A DNA stretch of 62,000 nt from Cryptomeria japonica (lineage: Eukaryota; Streptophyta; Pinopsida; Cupressales; Cupressaceae), in contig NC_081415.1 in assembly GCF_030272615.1 (NCBI RefSeq), positions 422,745,757 through 422,807,756 on the forward strand, given 5' to 3'. This document shows, in pieces, positions 24,501 to 36,500 of this stretch. Both the position numbers and the translations under genes were made by a program. A model generated the notes under the pieces. It made no database searches, was not told where the DNA came from, and saw only the letters and a list, made by a program, of their open reading frames with translations. Position 1 is the stretch's first letter. Each line of letters opens with the position of its first letter.

Positions 24501-27500
24501 TTCTAACTGGATGTGAGGAATCATCTCCGATAGTTACTTCCTCATCATTCTCCTCCGTCATGGAGTTTAGCACTTCTCTAAACCCTGTAATGTGTCTGGA
24601 TGAGCCATTGTCGATCACCCAAGAGTTAGACTTATTTGATGCATGGCTTGTAAGTGCTGAGTAGAGGACATAGTTCTGGGAGTCATCTTCTCTTTTAGAT
24701 TTTCTTGCTTTGGCAAATGTGGCTTGTTTGGCTCTCTCTGGACATTTGGCAACAAAGTGCCCGAACTTGTCGCACCTATAGCATTGAATATGTGATAGGT
24801 CTCTCTTTGAAGTGTTCTTGCCTTGATGACCCTTCCTCTTCCTAAATTGCTTCTTCTTGGTTGTCTTATTTGTGTTAGTATTTAGAACTTGAAGGTCTTC
24901 GTCTATGTTCTTTTGTTTTATTCCCATCTTGTTCAATCTTGATTCTTCTTGGAGACAATCATCCCTTAATCTTTCAAACTTAGGATATTTGGACCTTGCA
25001 CCGATGCCTTGGACGAATGTACTCCATCCACTAGGCAACCCATCTAGAGCAATGAGTGTTAACTCTTTGCTTTGGATCTCGTAATCCAGAGTTGCTAGTT
25101 CATCTCTTAGAATTGATATCCGCATAAAGTAGGTGTTGATTGTCTCCCCCTTGTTCATGGTGATATGATTTATTTCTCGTTTTAATGTCAGAGTTCGACT
25201 TGCATTTGATATCTCAAATGTACTTTCAAGTGCTGTGTGATGTTTTCTTATGATGGGCATTATGTTGTTTCTCACCCCATCCCCATCAACTATTATTTTA
25301 ATTGCCTTTTCATTTCCCTCAATCCATGCTGTTTTGTTAGGTTCATTTTCAGGTTGATCATTTTTAGTTTGAACAAATGAATCCACTTTGTTCTCCTTTA
25401 AGATCATTTGGATTCTGAACTTCCAGGCTGAAAAATCATCTCCACCTCCGAGTCTGTCTTCGAATCTGATAGCGCTGACCATTGGAGAAATGTGATGTAG
25501 TATATAACCTTGTTCTTAAATTATTCACAAAATTGAATAGCCTTAGGTTTGATCAACCTGGCTCTGATACCATGTAAAAGTATAAGCAATTTTCAATTTG
25601 AAAACAAGTTATATATGAAATACAATATAGTGTATTTATTTCTTTTATTCACAATGTAATATGTCTGATTGTTATTTCCTGCAGATGGAGAGAGAACATT
25701 AATTGATTCCGATGTCCTTCTCCAAGCAAATGAATCGGGTTATATAAGATAATGGGGAAGACCAAGAGTTGCCTTGGTCGGTTATGTCCTTTGGACATAA
25801 CCGATCAAGATAACCCTTGATCGCATCCTATCATTACCCAACCGACATGATGCTAATTAACCCGATATAAATCGGTGCCTTTACATGATTCATATTAACG
25901 GATTGTTATCGGTGTAAATGCATAACCCGATAATATGTATCGGAAACTAAGGCATCCTTAACCGATTCCCAATCGGTGGCAGTTAAACAAGCCAGATATA
26001 TTAATTGGTGCACTACTAATCACATCCGATAATATATCGGTGGCATCTTTATTAAGTGCATATAGATAGTTATGAAGGAGTTCGATAGATCATGATATAT
26101 CAATATATATTAATATACATATGAAGTAATTATTATTACTTCATATATATATTCATACATATTCATACATTTTCAAGATCGAACATATATATATATCTGC
26201 ATTAATGCTATCTGATGAAAAGGGGTTTGTATCAGTTTTATCTGACCAATGCTATTTGTATCAACACCCTTTACACCAACAAAGATATAATCTGTATGAC
26301 TGCATCCATTCACATTTTGAATCTTCCTTATCTTAAAAGTAAAACAATATCATCAAAAGTATATACTTAATATCAAAACTGTTACACCACATCGAGACAC
26401 TCTTACAAATCATCTCCACAGTATCTCAAGCCATCCACTTTGCACAGTCATCACATGAATTCAGAATCGAAACAATATGATGTTTGTTTCTTTAGCAAAG
26501 AAAGGGACTTCAACGTCAAAGTAATAGCAAATCATTTATAATTTCTTCTTCAACATTTAAGCCATGGACTTGCAATCTGAAAATCACAGTTTACAGAAGC
26601 TTTAAGAACCCAGCCGTTGTCGCATTTCCCCACAAACCAATACCTTCAAGTGCTCAGCAAGAAGAAAAAATACACTTAAAAACATGCACACTCCATTAGT
26701 TGATGACACACGAAAAGCATTCAACTTCGCACTCAATATACAAAGGCCATGTTTTTTTTAATAAAACATTCACTCAGAAAACCAAAACTCATATGAGAAG
26801 AGTTACATATCTTTTTCAGATGCCATCCCCCCAGAAAACGCCCAAGAAAATTAGGGATGAATAACGCAGCAACAACCATGCAGCTCTGCCAAGTCAGAGA
26901 GAATAATCCGCTCAGCAGCTTCAACACAAATTTACCTCAGCCAAGAAGAAAACAGCAAAATCTGAGCAAGCATGATACCCACTTGGAGCCAGAGGCGTTA
27001 TAAAAAACTGAAAGAGACTGAATGAACTCAGTCAGAGAAATATGTTTCAGATTCCTCCTGACAGATTCTCTCTCGAGGTGACAGTATAGTCTTATAAGAA
27101 CTGAAAATAAGCTGTGAAGAACATTCTTCAGACATGACTGCGAAGCCAAAGACATCAGATCAGTTACAGAAGGGGCCTGTCACAAACAAGCAATACACAC
27201 TCAATAGCTGTCATTATATTCAACTTGAATTAAATCTGAACAATCTGAACAGGATGACCGAAATACAGACAAAGCATATTCTGCAACCATCCATATGGCA
27301 AGTAATAAACTGCGAAATAAGTGTTGGCACAATGCCATCAAATAGACAGCTGATCTGAAATCATAGACATCAATGACAATAAGTTTTACAGATGTTTCCT
27401 GCTGGTGATGCCCCCAATTTGGTTGGGGACGTTACATAGGTTCTGTTGCATTTATTTGTGTGATGTTTGACAATCTATTTGATGGAAAAAGAGCTGTTTG

Positions 27501-30500
27501 GAGGATATTTTAAATAGCTCCACAGACTATCCCTATGGTTTGTAGTCAAGAGTTCTAGTTTATGTAGAAACTGGTGCTGTTATTGGATGATTCAACTCAT
27601 TCAAGAACTGGCGACACGCTTTGGGTATATACTTTGATACATGATTTTGTTAAGGAGGTTTAGAATATGGGAACAATGAATTGCTCCATTATCAAAAGAC
27701 TGCCTTATTTGAATAATCATTTTAAGTCCTTAGCTGACTAATTGTTTTAAAGGTGGTGTTATTGCTCTGCTCCTGGCTCTTTTCTAAAGTAGTGGGTGGA
27801 CACTGTGCTCCTGGAAGTAATGTGTGTGGCTGTGCTCCCCCAGCACATTTTAAAGGAGTGGGTGTTGCCAGGCTCCCACGCCTGGGTGGAAGCCAATGCT
27901 TTTTGAAAGTAGTGATTGAAATGTCATAGCTGGCATCTTATTCCTTATTTACTGATTTGTTTTGGGAATGAATTAAAGAATCTTATTATAAAATTTTGAG
28001 TTTTGAAGATATCAAAACAGCTCCTTTTTTGAATTTTCCCCTGATACTCATTTGGTGTGTAAAAATGCTATCACTAGTGTTCCTATCTTACACTTAGTGA
28101 GTATTAACTATTGTTTGTAAACTGCTGATGCTTAAGTTTGTATGATTTGAAAGACATTTTTACTTGAAAAATTTCCTTTCTGTTGTCTTCCCAAGTGGAG
28201 TAATTATTGCTATTGGCAATTTATGTCATTCAAATGACGCAGATTTGCAAATTGTTCGTTTTTTTTCCTCTTTACATTTTTATTGTGTAAACCACAAAGC
28301 TCAAGATTGTGAAAAAACAAAAACAAATAGTTATTGTTTTCAATTTGAATAAGTTATGGGGTTCAAGTTTATTATTATCCACTGTCTTTGAATATGCTGA
28401 AATTCAGCTGATTTGAAAGCTAATCATGATCATCACCTGTTTTGTTTTTAAAGTAAGTGTTACTACTCCGTTACAATTTTTATTTTATAAAATATGTTGC
28501 TCCTGTTGACAGGGCTGTAGATCACCAGTGGGATAGTGACATCTTTGCAACTGCTGGTGCTCAAGTTGACATCTGGGATCGCAACAGGTTGCTGTTATTT
28601 CTCATATTAAACTCCTAAAGTACTCTGTTGCTTAGCACATTCTGACTATTTAACTTGCTTTGAAAAAAGGTCAGAACCAATCAATAGCTTTTCATGGGGT
28701 GCTGATACAGTCATATCTGTGCGGTTTAATCCTGCAGAAAAAGATATTTTTGCAACAACTGCTAGGTATGCAATAAAATAGTGATTTTTCATTATAATGT
28801 TTGTATGATTTTTGGAACTACTCTTATGATCATGAAACTTGGTTTTGGCCTGATAAAATTAATGATATTTAGAGTTTTCTGCAGTGTATTTATGTGTCAT
28901 AATGCTATATCTTATGCAGTAAACACTAAGAGTTTTAGATTCCATTGGAGACATCTTTGTATTTCTAAATCAATTGAATTTCACCTCCAATTTCTTATCT
29001 GCTTTGTTTTTGCTATTTAATTATTTTGATTGTTGAAATTGCCTTAAAAAGTTTGATGATAGTTTTTTTTTTCCGGTGAAATTGTATATTCATTAGCTTT
29101 TGCATTGCACTTAGTATCATCATCATCACGATGATTGGAATGAATACTGGTTCAATTTAATAACAATTTAGATGGGTACACATGCAAGGTTCTCTGATAA
29201 TAAAGAATACTTGGGAACTACTCTTATGATCATGAAAATTCGTTTTGGTCTTTTAAAATTAATGATATTCAGAGTTTGCTGTAGTGTATTTATGTGTCAC
29301 AATACTATATCTTATGCAAGAAACACTGAGAGTTTTAGATTCCATTGGAGGCATTTTTGTATTTCTAAAGCAATTAAATTTTACCTTCAATTTTTATCTG
29401 CTTTGTTTTTATTATTTAATCATTTTGATTGTTGAAATTGCCTTAAAAAAGTTTGATGATAGATTTTGCACCTTCAATTTTTTTTGGGTGAAATTGTATA
29501 TTCATTTGCATATTGCACTTTGTATTATCATCATCATTATGATTGAAATGAATAATGGTTCAACTGTAATAACAATTGAGATGGGTACACTTGCAAGGTT
29601 CTCTGATAATAAAGAATTAGGGTTTTTGGAAGGGATCACAGCAGGATTTAAATGTAATAAATATTTTGTTCTCATCTTCATATCTAATTATCCATTTTAT
29701 TACTCCAACTTTTCAAATTGCTTCCATGGTGTAATGTCCCCTTTTGGGATTGCCCTAAAATCACGAGTTCCATTAAAATAAGAAATGTAATATAGTTAGA
29801 GTTATAACTTTACCAATTAAAATGTTTTAAGCAAGATAAATCCTGGTTTAGGTTCTGCAATCGTGCTAGACAATATTGGTAATGTAAATCATAAGACCAA
29901 TTATTTCTACAAGGGTTAGGGATCAAACATGTATATATTAATAATCATCTTTATCCATTTAGATAAATCATGTAACATCTATAATTCATTTTTAGACTTC
30001 AACCATAATAGGGGCTGAATGTGGGGAGCACGATAGGGTGCCCAAAGCATCCCTCACACTAAGCCCAAGGGCAATACAACACCCCCTTGGCCCACATGTG
30101 GCAGGTACATCAGCCATCCAACATGGGATGGTCTACCTAGTGGGGGAGCTGCCCTCCCAATTCATGTCACCTTATTCCCCTGCCAATGATTGTGACTTCT
30201 CTTAATTCAAATCCAACAATCAACCATTGTAGAGGTTGGAGAGGAAACCGCAATAGAGCGCCTCAAAATCCTCTTATCTAAGCCCAAGGGCGGAATACAA
30301 TAACCCCTTGGCCCACATGTGGCAGGCATGTTAGCAATCCATCACAGGGTGGTCTGCTTAGAAAGGAATTTCGTATCTGCTCTCCCTCCTTGTATTTCCT
30401 TACTCACTTCTACATGATTGCTTGTTTGGGAATAAGTAATTTAATGACTAAGGAATAGCATTTCCATGAAATATCTGAAGTTATGCATTATATATATTAT

Positions 30501-33500
30501 ACAAGTCATTTGCAGATCTCTTTGATGAATGCTGGCTTCTGTTCTTATTTGATGAGTGCAGATTAGATAATGTTTTCTGATCTCCTTTCCTGATTCGATT
30601 CTATATATAAGACTTCTGCCTTCCTTCCCTCCTCTTTCTCCAAATGAAGTCCTTCCTCATATAGCCCTCAAGGAGGATGTAGAGTCGTAACCTCTGCATA
30701 AGAGTATCTTTTCCACAAAAGAGATGTCCTTTCTAAAATAACCACTGGCCCTTCACTAATTGTTCCTTAATCAAAGTTAATAACACGTGTATGTGCTTTA
30801 TCCTATTGTATACTGATTGCTTCAGGAATGCCCAGTGCTGAAGTGATATGCACAACATGAACAACCAATAGTTCCCTGATTCAATATACAAGTTGATGCT
30901 CAGAGAAAACTGCAAACTGAATTGCGAGTACTCAGTAGCGAAGACCAGCGTTAAAGATTGGAGGAGCCACCCAAGAACAGACCTTCACCAAGAACAGTCC
31001 ACACTATATTTGGAATGTGCATCCTAACTCAGAGTTGCTGCCATAAAGGAATCTCTTTGCCACAATTTAGAGAAATTGCACCAATACTCAAAACATTCCA
31101 TGGACCCAAATAAGTCTAACACTTAGTAGAAGAGAAGTTGCTCACAGCCAAAAGCTCGCAAATACCCAAGCTTACACCAATAAGGACAAATAGATCATGC
31201 CAAGTAGGATGAACCTATGATTCATGCCAATATATTATGTCTGCCAGGAACAAGAGAGGATTGATGCTGAGGATGAAGCTTCATAAATACAAACAGTAGC
31301 ACCAATATGTCCATGCCTTCTCATTTTTAATGAATCGGTTCAGAATAAGAAGCCCAACCTCGCTAAAGCTTCCAATGGTGGATCACGGGTTTTCCCTTAA
31401 AGAGACTTCAAACTTCAATGTCTTGCACCCTGCTATTGTCCTCAAAGACTTCAAACTTCAATGTCTTGCACCCTGCTATTGTCCACAAAGACTTCAACGC
31501 CATAGAAAGATTGAGTCCCATGCTTAAGTTAGTATCGAGTATTACTATATTTGGGTCAGTCTTGCACTAGTTAATTGTTGACTAATGTTAGCTATAAATA
31601 AATATTTATTAAGTTTGACCTGCTTAGAATGTTTTACTTCTCTCTTTACGGGAGGCATGACGCATAGGTAGATTAAGGTAATTAACACACCCATAATATA
31701 TGTCCCATGCTTAAGGTAGTATCGAGTATTACTATATTTGGGTCAGCCTTGCACTAGTTTTTTGCTGTGTAATGTTAGCTATAAATAACTATTCTATTCA
31801 GTTTGACCTGTTTAGAATATTCTACTTCAATCTTTATGGGAGGCATGACACATAGTTAGATTAAGGTAATTAACACACCTATAATATATGTCAACATTTA
31901 CCCAATGCTATCAAACAAGTCAGGGGATGGATAAGAAAGCTTGAGCAAGGGCCATTCCAAAGATAAACAATGTTTATGTCTAGATTTCAATGAGAATCAA
32001 TTTAGAAGCATTGGTATTGAAGTGTGAAGCCATTTAAGGTCCAATGTTTATGTTTAGATTTCACTGGAAATCAAATTTAGAAGCCTTGGTATTGAAGTGT
32101 GAAACCATTATAAAGCCCAATGCATTCTTCTAACAGTGGTACTGTACACACACACTATTAACGGATAAGCACCTAGCCACAAGCATAAGCAGATATATAG
32201 TTTTTTTGCAATGCATAAAAGTTTTGATCAAAAGGATTGAATGATGGAAAGGTTACCTCCCATAGCTGGGGACATCACTGGGCCCCAGCTAGTTAAGGTT
32301 ACCACTAAGGATGGGAATTTAAGCATGTTACATGTGTCCACAATTTAAACTGCTCTATCACTCTGCCCCCTAAGCGAAGGTTCCAACTTGGTTATTAGGA
32401 CATATGGAGATAGTGATAATTACTCTTATATCATGACAATCTGCTTATGGAGACTAAATAATTAAAGATAAATAAACTAATTAACTAATGAGATAATATT
32501 AATTAATAATCACTGAATGTTAAAATTTGGATTCTTTAGTTTCAAGCGGAATGTATGAGTTGAAGGCTTCAAGGATTCATTGAGCGTCCAACCATTGTCT
32601 TCTACTTTTGAAGCAATCCTTATTCTTCTGATATGGTTGGAACCTCAAGTGAATCCTGACTGCCTTAAATTCAGACTTAGCCAGGAAAAAGAAACAATCC
32701 TCGTTACATTTGTTTTGGATTTATTGATTAATTATTTAATTATTAAATAATCAATCAATTAATTTAGAATTAGGAAAAAATTAAATGATCTGTGATTATG
32801 ATGTATTTATTAGGATTGAATTGCATAGGTTTTGATTCAAACTCATTGACCCAAAAACTCTGCAGTTGAACCCTGATAAAAGACATCATAATTTGATATG
32901 CTGTGAAATTCATCCTATTTGTCAATCTGGGATAAAATAATGTGGACTAGTTGATTGTTTTTTCAGTTATTTAGTTATTAACATAGTTGCAGGGAGATGT
33001 GTCTCTGACCTCCTGGGACACTTCTCGAGGACTGGGATGCGTTTCTGGTGAAATGCCTGTGGAGATGTCTTTGCTTGCAGGAGATGTTACGTTGATGTTT
33101 CCCCACTTTTTGATTTAAAAAAAAAACCTGAAAAGCACGAGTTTTCATATGAAAATAAAAAAAAAGAAATTGAGAAAACTGGAAAACATCATGATATTTT
33201 CAGTGTTAACCTAGCACATTTTTTAAAATTTATTAAATTGTATTAAAAAATGGCATCTACAAGTAACCCCATCTCCTATTTTTTAAAAATAGACGTATCG
33301 GTATTGGTACTGATCTCCCATATCAATACCAGCACCTGTCTCTTGGCAACCATGGTTATTGACTAATAGTAATTATTTATAAATAAACAATTCAATTACT
33401 TAATCATTTAATTGGTTAATGAATTTACTAATTCTAAATAATTAATTATTCTCCCTAATATTCCTTTATCTAGGCCATCTTCCTAGCTCACTCCATCCCT

Positions 33501-36500
33501 TTCTTTTGCTCAAGTATAGGCTTCATTCTTACCTTGATTATGTTGAGACATGGACCAGCTAGGACTCGAACCTAGGACCTTCCATACGCTGCTGGAGTGC
33601 TCTACCACTGAGCTACTGGCCCCTCTCTTGGACCAGTCCATCGTCGGTCTGGGTGTGGCTTATTTCCAACACCAACACCCCCCCTTAAGCCACACCTCTC
33701 GTGTGCTTGGGGCTCCTAGCCTGAACCTGGCTCTGATACCATGTTGATTAAAATAAAAATCTGACTATCTTCTTTTGTATGGCAGGTGAGAGGAGCATTT
33801 ATTATTTTCTATGTCCTTTCTAACGAATGCCATTCGATATATGTATATAACAAGCGGGGTACGATCAAGCAATGCCTTGATCGGTCATGACCGATCAAGA
33901 CATTACTTGATCGTGCCTCTTTGTTAATACCAAACAATGCATATTAATTACCAATGCCAACCGGTATATGTTTATACTTTAACACTCGATGACTATCGGT
34001 GTTTGGATAATCTTAACAGACGATAACTATCGGCATATGCTTTAACCCTAACAGCCGATAACTATCGGCGTATGCTTAGCAACCGATAACTATCGGTAAA
34101 CTTTATCATGCCACCCGATATTAATCGGTGCACATATAACCCAATATCAATCGGTGTCAACTTATATTAACACCCGATACTAATCGGTGTTTGGTTAATT
34201 CGATTTATCATTTGTTTACTATTAATTATGTTAACCGATATAAATCGGAATGCATTAGCATGATTTAGTAATCGGTGAACATAAATAATGATATAGGATG
34301 ATTATCGATATTAAGCATTTGATCAAACTGAATAGATTAATTATATGCAAATGAAGAATGGTTATCAAGTGAAGGATTAATAACTTGAAGGTTTTCATCA
34401 TAATTATCGATAGGATAAATGATTGAATGAGAGACTTCATTTATCTCTCATTCAATCATTTATCTTACCGAAGCTATCATGCATTAACACTCCCTCTTAG
34501 CTAGGTAAGATACATGCAAACAATATATTCAAGCATCACAATTCAAATGATAGTTAGCATTCTTCACTCAATCTGACACTCTAGAAGATCATATCTCCTA
34601 ATCACATGATATGAAGTATCACCTAAACACGTGATACAAATGTCCATCACGTCAATCTTGTGATGACAGGATATCACCTAAGCATGTGATATCAGTATTG
34701 CCTAAACACGCAATACTTAAGGATAATCATATGAGAAAGATTTAAATTCTCATCTTTATCCAAGTTGTGGTATGTGCACAAACACCTTATACAAATGTCA
34801 TATCACCTAATCACATGATATGAAGTATCACCTAAACACATGATACAAATGTCCATCACGTCAATCTTGTGATGACAGGATATTACCTAAGCATGTGATA
34901 TCAGTATTGCCTAAACACGCAATACTTAAGGATAATCATATGAGAAAGATTTAAATTCTCATCTTATCCAAGTTGTGGTATGTGCACAAACACCTTATAC
35001 AAATGTTTTACCACAACAAAATCATGGCACATCCATGACACACCAGAGATCCAACATGATAACTGGTTTGGACATTTTAAGATCGTCACCTTATAATGTC
35101 TACATACAAGTGTTCATTATCTTGAGAGATCGTCACCTCTTAGATATGAACCCAGGGGATAAAATCCAAAATGTCCTTTCATGACAAAGAAGTTTACACA
35201 TTACACATCTTATTGATATGCAAATACAGATTACAAAGCAAATTACCTTTCTATCATACCTAAACCTTTTCTAAAGTGATCAACCTTCACTCTGGAAAGA
35301 GGTTTGGTCAGAATATCTGCAGTTTGATCTCCAAGGGAAAACCCTCCTACTTGAGGGAGAAACACCTAGCATAAAATGTCTTCTTTATATATCAAATATG
35401 TCTAGCAATAATGCAAGATACAGGCCCAATATATGTTGCTTCACTCCTTGAAACAAATTTCACAAGAACAAATCTGATTGGCCTTCTTCACAGGATTGAT
35501 CTGCTCTAACTAATATATAAACTGCTCTTAACATAAATTGAATGGATCAGAGAATGAGTTTGCATCTTCTATATATATGAGGGAGGCACCATCTCACAAG
35601 GGGTCGGTCCTCAATGACACCATATGTCTCTTCACAAGGGTGGCCAATACAACATCAACACTCCCTCTTAGCTAGGGAGGAATCCTTGTTAATAATATAG
35701 TCATGAAATGACATCCACCATGGCTACTCCTAGAGGGTGGAGCACGATTCATCACGGTACTCAACATGATGAGATCCATCATGACTACTCCCATGTATGA
35801 GCATGCATATGAACACAAGTGCCCATCACGGAGTTGCTCAACGTGATGTTTTCATCTCATCATGACGTTCACCATGACTACTCCTAGAGGGTGGAACAAG
35901 GGCCGTCTCCTCAAACTTCTCTCTCACAGAGAAGAGTTTATTAATAAGGGCTTGCTCCTCAAACTTCTCTCTCACAGAGAAGAATGCATTAAGCATATCT
36001 TCATGATGGTGTGGCTCCCTCTGAACCTGATATCAACCTTTTGACCTCCTTGTCTAAGGTTGCTTCTGATGAAATGTTAAACTCCCTTTGAATCTGATAT
36101 CAACCATCTGACCTCTTCTTCGAAAAACCAGATTGCAAGGACAAATTGTATGGGTTCTTCTTCTTCGATAAATACTTACCGCCATTAACTCAGTCCTATG
36201 ACTGCAAGCATCGAGTTCTTTCTCCCTTGAATGAAATCTCTTATGCTTCTTGGTCTGTCCTTTCTTTATCTCAAAAGATCACCTGCAAAACATGACTTAT
36301 AGAACTCTGGCATTTACTTAGCAAATTCACCACCAGTAGCATAAACAAGAGCCCTTATGGTCAACATTGCTTCCTCATGGACTGTTGCACTTCTGCAGGC
36401 AAATACTTGATTATAGAATGGAAATGCGAAATCTCAGAATCTCCACTAAAATCCCCTCCACATTCTTCCTGAATTCTTCATCACAAATAGTACTTCAAAA

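Larger units (their letters stand above)
20349..26266 (-). mobile_element. Copia-1: nearly complete Ty1/copia retrotransposon
   Basis: A 5918-bp element, antisense to DCAF13. It has two almost identical LTRs (684 and 694 bp; the main difference is a short repeat of ATTCATACAT in the right one) with TG..CA ends, a perfect 5-bp duplication CCCTT, a primer-binding site complement at 25560-25572 directly inside the right LTR, and a purine tract on the element strand (complement of CTCCCTCTT) at 21033-21041. One polyprotein frame spans 25482-21553 with a single internal stop. Near-identical LTRs indicate a recent insertion compared with all other elements in the window. Confidence 0.95.
29626..33540. 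other. Intronic repeat-rich stretch without genes
   Basis: TGTAATGTCCCCTTTTGGG at 29730 has the form of an LTR start on the + strand, but no partner was found. 30055-30350 holds two diverged copies of a block containing CCCAAGGGC..CCCCTTGGCCCACATGTGGCAGG (from 30059 and 30279). 31403-31500 and 31515-31888 contain tandem repeats listed separately. The rest is AT-rich with no recognisable domain. Confidence 0.4.

Noticed and set aside
24308-24664. 118-codon + frame inside Copia-1
   Set aside because: Antisense shadow of the polyprotein.
33552-33622. A functional nuclear tRNA gene
   Set aside because: Anticodon arm has a mismatch and an 8-nt loop without T33, and both copies lie at the same place in two LTRs; a tRNA-derived promoter is more likely.
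33742-35342. A complete second Copia element inside the composite
   Set aside because: Only one LTR-B, the RNase H end and the 3' noncoding part are present; gag, protease, integrase and reverse transcriptase are missing.
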